Assembly: GCF_000953635.1 (NCBI RefSeq)
Contig: NZ_LN614830.1
Span: forward strand, 921,001 to 985,000
Length of the DNA stretch: 64,000 bases
Source of the DNA: Legionella micdadei
Lineage (GTDB): Bacteria; Pseudomonadota; Gammaproteobacteria; Legionellales; Legionellaceae
Direction of reading: 5' to 3'
In this document: one piece after another, positions 18,014 through 26,305 of the stretch
Position numbering within the stretch: position 1 is the stretch's first letter
How the letters are laid out: every line of letters begins with the position of its first letter
The notes under the pieces: model-generated
The model's input: the letters and a program-made list of their open reading frames with translations, nothing else
The model's database searches: none
Told to the model about the DNA's origin: nothing
Program-made: the position numbers and the translations under genes

Positions 18014-18050
18014 CCTTTGGTTAATTTTTCGTGCGCGAAAAACCCAAAGG
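18014..18050 (+). promoter_or_regulatory. leader hairpin covering the ribosome-binding site
   Basis: CCTTTGG (18014-18020) pairs with CCAAAGG (18044-18050), and TTTTTCG (18025-18031) pairs with CGAAAAA (18036-18042) around a TGCG tetraloop. The 3' arm contains the AAGG of the AAGGA site for the ATG at 18057. The structure would hide the ribosome site, as in RNA thermometers. Confidence 0.5.
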
Positions 18051-18056
18051 AAAACA

Positions 18057-18829
18057 ATGAAGAATAGAGAGGGTGATTTTTTTTTAACAGTTCTATCCAA
18101 TGCATTTATTGAAGCAACTAATGAAATTCTTAACCTATATTATGAGCAATCACCAAGAACACAAATTACAGATCAATTTTCAATTATATTATTAGAAATA
18201 TATCAAAATTTAATGTTAGACATTATGCCAAGTTGTCAATTTCTTGTTAATAAACAGAAATTTTATAGTTTTGCTATTCTTTGTCGTTCAACTTTAGACA
18301 TAATTATACAAATTAAATGGATTTTAAGTTTAAAAGGGAATGAACAGGCTGAGGCTATAAACCAATTTTTAAGTTTTGAAGGGGTGGGCACAGATTCAAG
18401 AGGTAAAAAATTTTATGAGTGGCAAAATGCATTTACCAAAAAAACTACTAGACAAATAGCAATTGAATTAGAAATTGATCGAGAAGTAATTAAATTGCCC
18501 CTAGCCAACCACGAAACAGTGGAGCTTAATCTAACAGCATTTGATTACTTGTCAAAAATAACGCATTGGAATCCTCGTCTCATAACGACTTGGTAGGCTT
18601 TAGCAAGGAAAACCATATGGGATATAGTTCGGAGTACTTAAGAATGGCTACACTAGCCTTAGAAGTATTTGTTGCTTGTGCAACAATATTTACCGAAATT
18701 TTTATGGAGAAATGTCTAAAAGTTGATGCCTTTGTTATAAGAAACAAAACAAGTACAATCAGAATAAATTTTCAGAAGTCCTTTGAACAATATTATGAAC
18801 AGGACAAAAATTTAGAAACTGAAATTTAA
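18057..18829 (+). pseudogene. frameshifted helical protein, possibly DUF5677-like
   Basis: Two overlapping frames together give one protein of about 255 residues. The first runs 18057-18596 (179 residues, including FAILCRSTLDIIIQIKWIL), and the second resumes near 18575 as HNDLVGFSKENHMGYSSEYL and ends at 18829. The break lies around CGTCTCATAAC (18571-18581). The central helix with RSTLD resembles the RSLLE core of DUF5677-type proteins, often found in islands, but this is a weak match. An AAGGA site precedes the start. It may be a decayed gene or a sequencing error. Confidence 0.55.
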
Positions 18830-18922
18830 ATAAAAATAACCCTAGAACTTAGATTTCATATCCTAATGTCAGATTTGATCTTAATATGAATTAATTGTTA
18901 TTTTATTTCTCAAATAATATTG

Positions 18923-18951
18923 TTGACGTTACCAAAATGGTAACATATAAT
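18923..18951 (+). promoter_or_regulatory. higBA promoter with operator in the spacer
   Basis: TTGACG (18923-18928) and a perfect TATAAT (18946-18951) are separated by 17 bases. The spacer contains the palindrome GTTACC-AAAAT-GGTAAC (18928-18944), a fitting operator for the HigA antitoxin. Transcription would start around 18957-18959, on the higB ATG itself. Confidence 0.75.
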
Positions 18952-18957
18952 CAAACT

Positions 18958-19266
18958 ATGAGAATAATAGCAAAAAGCCGATTAAAAAAATATTGGGAAA
19001 CTCCAGGTAATGAGCATCTGAAATCTTATTTGAGTGAATGGTACCATTTTTGTGAAAAACAAATTTGGAGAACTCCTCAAGAAGTTAAAGATACACTAAG
19101 GAATGCGTCTATTATTGCGAGCAATAGGGTTATTTTTAACATCAAAGGAAATGATTATCGTATTATTTGTGCTATGGATTATCCCCGGCTTGCAATGTTT
19201 ATTAAGTTTGTTGGTACCCATAAAGAGTATGACCGGGTAAATGCCTCGGAGGTTGAAAATGATTAA
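18958..19266 (+). CDS. higB: HigB-type toxin (RelE-superfamily mRNA interferase)
   Basis: A 102-residue toxin of the HigB_toxin family, which cleaves mRNA on the ribosome. The sequence begins MRIIAKSRLKKYWE, as in many HigB proteins, and contains SEWYHFCEKQIWRTPQEVK, VIFNIKGNDYRI and the C-terminal FVGTHKEYDRV with the conserved His-Tyr. An earlier in-frame start upstream at 18895 is rejected because the promoter lies downstream of it. No Shine-Dalgarno site precedes the ATG, and the predicted transcript starts at it, so the message may be leaderless. It overlaps higA by 8 bases. Confidence 0.9.
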   Translation: MRIIAKSRLKKYWETPGNEHLKSYLSEWYHFCEKQIWRTPQEVKDTLRNASIIASNRVIFNIKGNDYRIICAMDYPRLAMFIKFVGTHKEYDRVNASEVEND

Positions 19267-19621
19267 ACCAATTCATAATGAAAGTGATTACCAAATTGCT
19301 TTAGAAAGAGTAGAGCAACTTTGGGGGGCTAAACAGGATACACCTGAAGGTGATGAGCTTGAGATTCTACTAGTATTAGTGGAAGGTTATGAAAATAAGC
19401 ATTATCAAATACCTTCATCCGATCCAGTTGAAGCTATTCTCTTTTTAATGGATCAATTGAATTTGACTCGCAAAGATTTAGAACCTTTTTTAGGCCCCAA
19501 AAGTAGGGTAAGTGATGTTTTAAATAGAAAACGTAGTTTAACTTTGCCGCAAATTGTAAAATTACATAAGGAGCTACATATACCTTATGAAAGTCTTATT
19601 GAGGAGCGTCATTACCTCTAG
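19259..19621 (+). CDS. higA: HigA-type antitoxin, XRE family
   Basis: A 120-residue antitoxin. The N-terminal region (MIKPIHNESDYQIALERVEQLW) is typical of HigA partners of this toxin type. A C-terminal helix-turn-helix (LNLTRKDLEPFLGPKSRVSD then VLNRKRSLTLPQIVKLHKEL) follows. The ATG at 19259 lies inside higB and has CGGAGG just upstream; an ATG at 19241 would precede that site. It neutralises HigB and should repress the promoter through the spacer palindrome. Confidence 0.9.
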   Translation: MIKPIHNESDYQIALERVEQLWGAKQDTPEGDELEILLVLVEGYENKHYQIPSSDPVEAILFLMDQLNLTRKDLEPFLGPKSRVSDVLNRKRSLTLPQIVKLHKELHIPYESLIEERHYL

Positions 19622-20415
19622 TAGTAAAGTAGCCGCCCCTATACCATTGTAGATGTAATTACTTGATTTCAATTTTGCTGAGCCATTTTTTCCTCTAAAA
19701 ATTAAAGATTTCTTTGAGTTATACAGTATTAGCAATATGATCAAATATTGCATATCATCCGCCATAAATTTAAGGACATAATGGCTACCAAAACCAGCCA
19801 TAAAAAAGGGAAGGGACCTAATTCAGAGGCGGTAGATTTTAAACTCAAGAGATTGCTAAAAATAAAAGTTATTAGATCTGATTACTGTGATAATCTGGCC
19901 AAATTAATTAACCGTTCAGAACGTTGATTAAATACTTTATATTTGCAATCGTTGTGGATCGTCACCATGAAAGTCCGGAAAGTCATTATCAACCCTATGA
20001 AGAAAATTTGGCTTGTATATTAGGCAATGAATGTAACCGATTAAACGCCATTACTGAGTTCATAAAATATTTACGTAATGTCGATACTATACACAAGTTA
20101 ATCAATTAAGCTCCCGCCGCATGGAAGAGCCAGCTATTTGCCGTCAAGCACGTCAATCTGATGGATTGGCGTTTAATAGCCATAATGGCTGTTCAAAAAT
20201 CGTTCGTCATTTTATACCGTATGTTTTTATTAAATTGTTGTTTAGAACCATCTAATTTCGGTCTAAGATACTAATTAGCGAATTGTGAGCCGGCTAATTT
20301 ATCAATAAATTATGTATCGTAGGCCGTTTCTATGAACGAGGCTGCTTAAATCACATACTACATAAGGAGATGCATGTGCTAAATCTTAAGTTGGTTATAT
20401 TTTTGAGGAGTTGAT
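19622..20415. other. 794-base gap with weak small open frames
   Basis: AT-rich DNA between higA and the alpha/beta hydrolase. It holds a 48-codon frame at 19781-19927 (listed separately), a 60-codon frame to 20109 and a 44-codon frame near 20122-20253. None resembles a family I know, and they may be remnants of decayed genes. The segment just before 20416 must contain the hydrolase promoter. Confidence 0.4.
19781..19927 (+). CDS. possible small basic protein, uncertain
   Basis: A 48-codon frame starting MATKTSHKKGKGPNSEAVDF and ending NRSER. An AAGGA site lies 4 bases before the ATG, slightly too close. The product is rich in Lys and Arg (KLKRLLKIKVIRS). There is no family match by eye, and the next frame begins immediately after it, so it could be the start of a broken larger gene. 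Confidence 0.25.
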   Translation: MATKTSHKKGKGPNSEAVDFKLKRLLKIKVIRSDYCDNLAKLINRSER

Positions 20416-21219
20416 ATGGCTACTATAAATGTTAAAGGAGTTAATATTTATTATGAGATCCACGGCCAGGGAAACCCTTTGGTGTTAATTGCAGGTTATA
20501 CATGTGATCACACGTTTTGGGGTGCCATGCTTGATGATTTAGCCAGAAAATTTCAGGTATTGGTATTTGATAATCGCGCTGTAGGTCAAACGAAAGATGA
20601 TGGTGCTCTTTTTACATTAGAAGATATGGCTGAAGATACGATGGCTTTAGTGCAGCAATTAGGTATTGTACAGCCGCATATTCTGGGCCAATCAATGGGC
20701 GGCGCAATTGCTCAAATTATTGCAAAAAAATATCCTGATAAAATTAATAAACTGATTGTATTAAATTCAGCCTCTAAATTTAATACAAGAACAGTCAAAG
20801 CAATAGAAAGCCTTTTAAATCTTCGTAAAGAGAACATTTCTTTAGATTTATTAATAGAAACGGGCATGCCTTGGTTTTTTTCAAGTGACTATTTGTCTAA
20901 TCCTGAAAATATCGTTTCTTTTAAAGAAAATATTAAGAACAATCCTTATCCCCAATCTGTGGAAGACCAAGAACGCCAGTGTAGGAATATACCGACATTT
21001 GATTCTCATGATTGGATAAATGAAATAAAAGCTACTGCACTTGTTATTGCCGCGGAGGAAGATATTATTGTTTTGTCTGCAGAAAGCCAACAGCTTGCAA
21101 AAGATATCCCAAACGCACAATTCATAATAATACCAGGCGGACATTCAAGCCCATTGGAACAACCCAAGGAATTAAATAAAGCCATATTTAATTTTTTGCT
21201 TCCGAGTGACAACAGGTAG
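20416..21219 (+). CDS. alpha/beta hydrolase
   Basis: A 267-residue soluble hydrolase of the alpha/beta fold. Visible: the oxyanion region GNPLVLIAGYTCDHTFW, DNRAVGQT, the nucleophile elbow LGQSMGG (Ser near 95), the acid in VIAAEEDIIV and the catalytic His in IIPGGHSSPLEQP near 250. The pattern is like that of 3-oxoadipate enol-lactonase-type and haloperoxidase-like hydrolases, but the substrate cannot be told. A strong GAGGAG site supports the start. It stands alone at the right part of the island. Confidence 0.88.
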   Translation: MATINVKGVNIYYEIHGQGNPLVLIAGYTCDHTFWGAMLDDLARKFQVLVFDNRAVGQTKDDGALFTLEDMAEDTMALVQQLGIVQPHILGQSMGGAIAQIIAKKYPDKINKLIVLNSASKFNTRTVKAIESLLNLRKENISLDLLIETGMPWFFSSDYLSNPENIVSFKENIKNNPYPQSVEDQERQCRNIPTFDSHDWINEIKATALVIAAEEDIIVLSAESQQLAKDIPNAQFIIIPGGHSSPLEQPKELNKAIFNFLLPSDNR

Positions 21220-21245
21220 CAATGTATCATCGAGCGGAGAGATTC

Positions 21246-21380
21246 ATGCCACGGCAAAGAGAGGATCGAATAGGAAAAGGATGTGCACGCGTGTGTACGA
21301 GCGAGCAAAATTTAGATATGCAGATAATTCTTTTCGATGATGTTGGCTGTGAAAAGATTTACGAAGAAAGCGTCAGTTAG
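21246..21380 (+). pseudogene. serine recombinase (resolvase/invertase) N-terminal remnant
   Basis: A 44-residue frame whose middle reads CARVCTSEQNLDMQ followed by VGCEKIYEESVS. This matches the start of Tn3-type resolvases and Pin-type invertases (YARVSTxxQNLDxQ...GCExIYEEKVSG). The catalytic serine of the RVS motif is a cysteine here, and the frame stops right after the first conserved block. The rest of the gene is missing, so it is a dead fragment left by a former mobile element. Confidence 0.72.
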
Positions 21381-21402
21381 TGCAATCTGACAGGCTCTTT
21401 TG

Positions 21403-22119
21403 CTAACAAATAGCACACATACAGCCATCATTTTGCAAATCTTCATGGTTAGTAGTGGTGTTATTCAGTAAAATATTTCTATTTGCTCCAAATTTGGGGC
21501 CACCATATTGATCTCTATTAGAAATTAAAGGGCTGGACTCTGACGTATTAAAATAACTTACACCTTCTTTGTCCTTCCATGAACACCTATCTCTAGAAGG
21601 ACTATCAGCAGAGGATTTAAGGATATCTCCAGCTGTAAGGATTTTATATCCTCTATGCAGCGCCCCTTTTCCATAATCGCTTATGTTATCGTGAGCACCG
21701 GCTGTGATTTGAACACAACAATGAACATGAAATCCCATAATTATAATATGCGTAATGTTATTTTCTTTTAAGGCATCATCTAATCCTGTGTCAGCATAAC
21801 GTGGAACATGCCAGCTATAACCATCTCCAAAACCATTAGCGTCGCCTTTTTCAATAAACAAAACATTTTTATAATTTTTGACAAGCTTCGTTAAACCTTC
21901 TCTATTATTTTTATCAGATATAAAGCATACTAATAGCTTTTCTTTCACTGCCCAAGAAAGCAGCCTTTCTTGTTTGTCAGCTACATTTATTTTGTTATCT
22001 TCTAAACTACCCTCAGGAGAGTATTCATCTATAATTAATACAGCTATTTTAATTCCTTGACGGATTAATTTAGATGCTTCATCGATTAGAGTTTTACTTG
22101 ATTCTTCTTGACTTAACAT
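21403..22119 (-). CDS. isochorismatase-like cysteine hydrolase
   Basis: A 238-residue enzyme of the isochorismatase/cysteine-hydrolase superfamily. The Asp of the triad is in AVLIIDEYSP (D31), a Lys follows the strand VLFIEKGDANGF, and the nucleophile Cys is in HVHCCVQITAGA. The ending, with several cysteines (NDGCMCAIC), is unusual. The substrate is unknown; relatives include nicotinamidases and ureidoacrylate hydrolases. No good ribosome site is visible before the ATG. It is the last gene of the accessory region before the core gene hemH. Confidence 0.75.
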   Translation of the reverse strand: MLSQEESSKTLIDEASKLIRQGIKIAVLIIDEYSPEGSLEDNKINVADKQERLLSWAVKEKLLVCFISDKNNREGLTKLVKNYKNVLFIEKGDANGFGDGYSWHVPRYADTGLDDALKENNITHIIIMGFHVHCCVQITAGAHDNISDYGKGALHRGYKILTAGDILKSSADSPSRDRCSWKDKEGVSYFNTSESSPLISNRDQYGGPKFGANRNILLNNTTTNHEDLQNDGCMCAIC

Positions 22120-22310
22120 AGTGATATTACACAGAATAAATAAAAATAATTATACATTTTGATAAAATTTAGATCAAATTTTTCTGCTAGCTCCTGCTTT
22201 TTAAAATCAAACTTTGCCTTTATGAATGACAGTACATCATAGATAGGTATACTGCGCTGCTCGAAAAGCAAAGCATTTTGGCTCAAGCTAGGGAATTGGG
22301 TGCTGTTACT

Positions 22311-23306
22311 TTATGTATGGTGCTCTAATATGCGAACAAAACCGCTAATCCAAAAATCACTGTCATTCACACAAGGAATTAATGTAAATCGTTCGCCTCC
22401 CAAGGCATGCCATTGTTCTTTAGCACGTATACCAATTTCCTCAAGTGTTTCAAGACAATCTGCGACGAATGAAGGACAGGAAACGGCAAGGCGTTTTATT
22501 CCTTTTTCGAGTAATTTTGGCAATAGCTCATCAGTATAAGGCTTAATCCAAGGGGTTTTTCCTAATCGAGATTGAAAAGCCATCCCGTATTTATTTTCAG
22601 CTAAATTGAGTTTTTTTGCTAATTCACGGGTGGTTGTATGGCATTGTGCCTTATAGCAAATTGGATTGGCTTTTTCAGTAGTGGGGCAACTGGGCATACA
22701 AATTTGTGAACATCCGAGGCGGACTAGATGGCGTTCTGGTATGCCATGGTAACTGAATAGCAAATAATCATGATGTTCGATATGAGGTTGAATGAGAGCA
22801 GCTTGGGCATCAATAAAACCGGGATGCTGATGGAAATCGCGAATAATAGTGGGTGGTGCTTGTAGTTTATTACTTGCGACTATTTCCATTACTTTGTCAA
22901 TGGATGAACTCGTTGTTGATGAAGAATACTGTGGATAAAGTGGAAAGACGACTAATTGCTCACAGTCTTTAAGTTGCTTGAGAGCTTGTTCAATTGATGG
23001 CTTTCCATAACGCATTCCCAAGGCCACTGTCCAGTCATCACCGAGACGATTTTGTAATTTGTGTTGGAGATTTTGGCTATGAACCATTAGGGGAGAGCCT
23101 TTATCAGTCCAGATGGCTTGATAGGCATGAGTCGTTTTTTTCGGTCTAAAGGGCAGAATTACCCCATAAACGAGAGCATATCTTACAAAAGCGGGTAAAT
23201 CGATCACTCGTTTATCTGTTAGGAATTCGCGCAGGAATTTTCTGACTGCACTCTTCTTGGGGCTACTTGGAGTACCTAGATTAATGAGTAATAAACCTTT
23301 TTTCAT
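22311..23306 (-). CDS. hemH: ferrochelatase
   Basis: A 331-residue enzyme that inserts iron into protoporphyrin IX, the last step of protoheme synthesis. It begins MKKGLLLINLGTPSSPKK; a longer in-frame extension to 23444 lacks conserved content. Core motifs include VVFPLYPQYSSSTTSS and LLFSYHGIPERHL (metal-binding His) and the GMAFQSRLGKTPWIKPYT block, here quoted as GMAFQSRLGK and TPWIKPYT. A set of four Cys (CSQICMPSC, CYKAQC) suggests an extra metal or cluster site, as seen in some bacterial forms. A long 5' leader contains a nested hairpin. Confidence 0.95.
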   Translation of the reverse strand: MKKGLLLINLGTPSSPKKSAVRKFLREFLTDKRVIDLPAFVRYALVYGVILPFRPKKTTHAYQAIWTDKGSPLMVHSQNLQHKLQNRLGDDWTVALGMRYGKPSIEQALKQLKDCEQLVVFPLYPQYSSSTTSSSIDKVMEIVASNKLQAPPTIIRDFHQHPGFIDAQAALIQPHIEHHDYLLFSYHGIPERHLVRLGCSQICMPSCPTTEKANPICYKAQCHTTTRELAKKLNLAENKYGMAFQSRLGKTPWIKPYTDELLPKLLEKGIKRLAVSCPSFVADCLETLEEIGIRAKEQWHALGGERFTLIPCVNDSDFWISGFVRILEHHT

Positions 23307-23461
23307 CGCAAGAAACCACTCCGAACTAAATACGGTTTTCAAGTAAATGCGGGTATAGAACCGCTCTTTTATTTTTCGTTGTCCGTTGTAAACGTGAGCA
23401 AATGAGAATGATAGCATATGTTGTGAGGAATAGATGTCATTCAATGAGTAATCGTGAGTGC

Positions 23462-23519
23462 AACCTCAAAAGACAATGATTCTTCTATTGCAGCACTCAA
23501 GAATCGATGTTTTGAGGTT
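23462..23519 (-). promoter_or_regulatory. nested hairpin between csp and hemH
   Basis: AACCTCAAAA (23462-23471) pairs perfectly with TTTTGAGGTT (23510-23519); inside, GATTCTT (23478-23484) pairs with AAGAATC (23499-23505). A competing stem GAGTGC/GCACTC uses sequence just before the outer arm. The element lies 156 bases upstream of hemH and 76 bases beyond the csp stop, so it is either part of the hemH leader or a csp 3' structure. No T-run follows. Confidence 0.5.
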
Positions 23520-23594
23520 TCTCTGGGAATTGAGCGATGCAGATACAAGCAATGAATGTTTGTGATGATTAGTTTTGAGAGATTAATCTTTCAC

Positions 23595-23816
23595 TTACGC
23601 ATCAACTGATTCATTTATCGCAACGACGTTTGAGGCATGTAAGCCACGTTCTCCCTTTTCAAGGTCATAGGAAACTTGCTGTCCGGGAACTAGGGTTTTG
23701 TAGCCTGTTCCTTGAATAGCAGAAAAATGAACAAAGACGTCTTCACCGCCGCCTTCAGGCATAATAAACCCCCAGCCCTTGGCATTATTAAACCATTTGA
23801 CTTCGCCTGTAGCCAT
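23595..23816 (-). CDS. cold-shock domain protein, CspA family
   Basis: A 73-residue single-domain RNA chaperone. It contains both RNA-binding motifs: GWGFIMPEG (RNP1-like KGWGFI) and VFVHFSAI (RNP2-like). The start [14 protein letters not shown] is conserved across the family. A strong GGAGGAG site precedes the ATG. A roughly 150-base leader with its own hairpins is predicted, like that of E. coli cspA, suggesting control at the RNA level. Which csp paralog this is cannot be decided. Confidence 0.95.
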   Translation of the reverse strand: MATGEVKWFNNAKGWGFIMPEGGGEDVFVHFSAIQGTGYKTLVPGQQVSYDLEKGERGLHASNVVAINESVDA

Positions 23817-23897
23817 GACTCCTCCTTTTGCTAAAGCTGATCAATCGTCAACCATTAATTGGTTGAGCAATTGCATTCATCCTTAAATGACAATTGT

Positions 23898-23917
23898 AAA
23901 AACCCATTTTTTATGGG
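23898..23917 (-). terminator. terminator-like hairpin inside the csp leader
   Basis: Read on the minus strand, CCCAT, a short A-rich loop, ATGGG and then TTTTT form a small hairpin with a T-run, between the predicted promoter and the csp start. It could act as an attenuator. A second hairpin, AGCGTA/TACGCT (23931-23951), lies closer to the promoter. Confidence 0.45.
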
Positions 23918-23971
23918 GTAATTTCAACATAGCGTAAAATAGGTATACGCTACAATAGTTTTTTAAAAAAA

Positions 23972-24000
23972 ATTGTGTAATTAAACTGTTCAGTTGTCAA
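23972..24000 (-). promoter_or_regulatory. predicted csp promoter
   Basis: On the minus strand TTGACA (24000-23995) is followed, after 17 bases, by CACAAT (23977-23972). The start of transcription would be near 23965, which gives a leader of about 150 bases. Confidence 0.5.
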
Positions 24001-24121
24001 GAACCCAATAAGTATACTCCTATAGTAAAAAATACTATTTTTGAAATAGGTTAGGCCTAGCTTTGTTTTTGCCTGCTAAATTTAAGATAATGCACAGACA
24101 ATTTTTGATTTGGATAGATTT

Positions 24122-26305
24122 ATGACAATGACAGCACTGCTTGAAGGATTAAACGAGAGACAACGTGAAGCGGTGACCGCACCTTTAGGGAATACATTAG
24201 TTTTGGCTGGGGCTGGGAGTGGTAAAACACGCGTATTAGTCAGCCGAATAGCTTGGCTTATTGAACAACAACACTTATCGCCCCATGCGATTTTAGCAGT
24301 CACATTTACCAATAAAGCAGCAGGTGAGATGCGAACACGACTGCATAGCCTCGTGGAGGTGCCATTGCTTGGTATGTGGGTGGGTACTTTTCATGGGTTA
24401 TGTCATCGTTTACTGCGACGTCATTATAAAGAAGCCAATTTACCTGAGCAATTTCACATTCTTGATAGCGAGGACCAGGCAAGAGTGGTGAAACGTGTCA
24501 TTGCATCACTCAATCTTGATGAGGATCAGTGGCCTGTAAAACAAGCGCAAGCGTTTATCAATAGTAACAAAGATGAGGGCCTACGCCCACAACATGTTCA
24601 TGTATTGCCCTATGGCCCTGGTCGGACTTTGGTCGAAATTTATAAAGCATACGAGCGAGCTTGCCAAACTGCCGGGGTTATTGATTTTGCTGAACTATTG
24701 CTGCGTTCTCATGAGCTGTTGCGTGATAACCCAGAGATACTGGCTCAGTATCGTCAGCGTTTTCAGGCTATCTTGGTGGACGAGTTTCAGGACACCAATA
24801 CTATCCAATATGCATGGATTCGCTTATTAGCCGGAGGACATACTTCGGTTATGGTAGTCGGGGATGATGATCAATCAATCTATGGTTGGCGAGGGGCTAA
24901 GGTCGAAAATATTCAACAATTCTCTCAAGATTTTAAAAACACATTGATTATTCGATTAGAACAAAACTATCGTTCCACCTCCACTATTTTGGATGCTGCG
25001 AATGCGCTCATCACTAATAATGAGTCCCGTATGGGTAAAGCGTTGTGGACCGCGGGTGCTTCGGGTGAAAAAATTGTTGTCTATAGTGCTTTCAATGAAT
25101 TGGAAGAGGCTCGTTTTGTGAGCGAGCGCATCGCCATGGAAATCAGTCACGGGCGCAATCCAGATGAGATTGCTATTTTATACCGTTCCAATGCGCAATC
25201 GCGTGTTTTGGAGGAAGCATTACTGCGGGCTAGTATCGCTTATCGTATCCATGGGGGGGTACGCTTTTTTGAGCGGGCAGAAATCAAAGATACCTTGGCC
25301 TATTTGCGCCTTATCGCTAATTGTGATGATGATACTGCATTTGAACGTGTTGTGAATTTTCCAACCCGAGGTATCGGCGAAAAGACATTGGAAGAAATAC
25401 GTTTTTCGGCCAAAAATGAGCAGATTTCAATGTGGAAAGCTGCAAAAGTTGCCTTGCAAGCAGAGTTGTTACCGCCTCGTGCTGCGACATCGTTGATGAA
25501 ATTCATCACACTCATTGAAAATTTGCAGAAACAAACAAGCCATCTTGAATTAGATGGACAAATAAGTGCAGTGATTGAACAAAGTGGTTTATATGCCCAT
25601 TTTGCAAAAATTAAAGGTGATAAATCGGAATCCCGATTAGATAACCTACAGGAACTGGTGAATGCAGCCAAGCAATTTCGTTACGAGCAAGCACAAGAGA
25701 GTGAGCTACCTTTGCTTGTTTCTTTCTTGGCATATGCTTCTTTGGAAGCAGGTGAAATGCAAGCGGCAGAACACGAACGCTATGTGCATCTGATGACACT
25801 CCACTCAGCAAAAGGCTTGGAATTTCCACTGGTGTTTTTAGTAGGGATGGAAGAAGGCGTGTTTCCTGGTAAACAAATTGCGGATGAACCAGGCCGCTTG
25901 GAAGAAGAGCGTAGACTCTGTTATGTCGGTATGACACGGGCAATGGAAAAGTTAATTTTGTCTTATGCCGAAGTAAGGCGTCAATTTGGACGAGAAGAAT
26001 ATCACCGGCCTTCACGATTTTTACGTGAATTACCCTCAGAACTAGTCGAAGAAGTGCGAGTTAAAGCGCGGTTTCAGTCTCCTTTATCACAAAAAACAGT
26101 ACAATCTTCTGCTGCAAATGAAGCAGGATTGAAACTTGGGCAGAGTGTTAAGCATGCTAAATTTGGACTGGGTGTTATTTTAGCTGTTGAAGGATCTGGA
26201 GCTCATACGCGCGTGCAGGTAAAATTCGTGGAAGAAGGTGCAAAATGGTTAGTTCTAGCCTATGCCAATTTAACTGTTTTAGAGGATGATTGTGCCTCAT
26301 GCTGA
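24122..26305 (+). CDS. uvrD: DNA helicase II
   Basis: A 727-residue SF1A helicase for nucleotide excision and mismatch repair. Motifs in order: LNERQREAV (Q motif region), LAGAGSGKTRVL (Walker A), FTNKAAGEM, GTFHGLCHRLL, ILVDEFQDTN (Walker B), VGDDDQSIYGWRGA, LEQNYRST, MTLHSAKGLEFPLVFLVGMEEG and EERRLCYVGMTRA. The length matches E. coli UvrD (720). The ATG at 24122 is favoured over one at 24110; another at 24128 is also possible, and none has a strong ribosome site. Divergent from csp. Confidence 0.95.
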   Translation: MTMTALLEGLNERQREAVTAPLGNTLVLAGAGSGKTRVLVSRIAWLIEQQHLSPHAILAVTFTNKAAGEMRTRLHSLVEVPLLGMWVGTFHGLCHRLLRRHYKEANLPEQFHILDSEDQARVVKRVIASLNLDEDQWPVKQAQAFINSNKDEGLRPQHVHVLPYGPGRTLVEIYKAYERACQTAGVIDFAELLLRSHELLRDNPEILAQYRQRFQAILVDEFQDTNTIQYAWIRLLAGGHTSVMVVGDDDQSIYGWRGAKVENIQQFSQDFKNTLIIRLEQNYRSTSTILDAANALITNNESRMGKALWTAGASGEKIVVYSAFNELEEARFVSERIAMEISHGRNPDEIAILYRSNAQSRVLEEALLRASIAYRIHGGVRFFERAEIKDTLAYLRLIANCDDDTAFERVVNFPTRGIGEKTLEEIRFSAKNEQISMWKAAKVALQAELLPPRAATSLMKFITLIENLQKQTSHLELDGQISAVIEQSGLYAHFAKIKGDKSESRLDNLQELVNAAKQFRYEQAQESELPLLVSFLAYASLEAGEMQAAEHERYVHLMTLHSAKGLEFPLVFLVGMEEGVFPGKQIADEPGRLEEERRLCYVGMTRAMEKLILSYAEVRRQFGREEYHRPSRFLRELPSELVEEVRVKARFQSPLSQKTVQSSAANEAGLKLGQSVKHAKFGLGVILAVEGSGAHTRVQVKFVEEGAKWLVLAYANLTVLEDDCASC

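Noticed and set aside
18895-18957. Longer HigB start at 18895
   Set aside because: The strong promoter and operator lie between this codon and 18958, and the usual HigB begins at MRII.
19574-19801. Minus-strand open frame of 75 codons
   Set aside because: It overlaps the end of higA, has no ribosome site and reads through AT-rich DNA.
22311-23444. Longer ferrochelatase start at 23444
   Set aside because: The extra 46 residues lack conservation, while MKKGLLLINLG at 23306 is the usual N-terminus.
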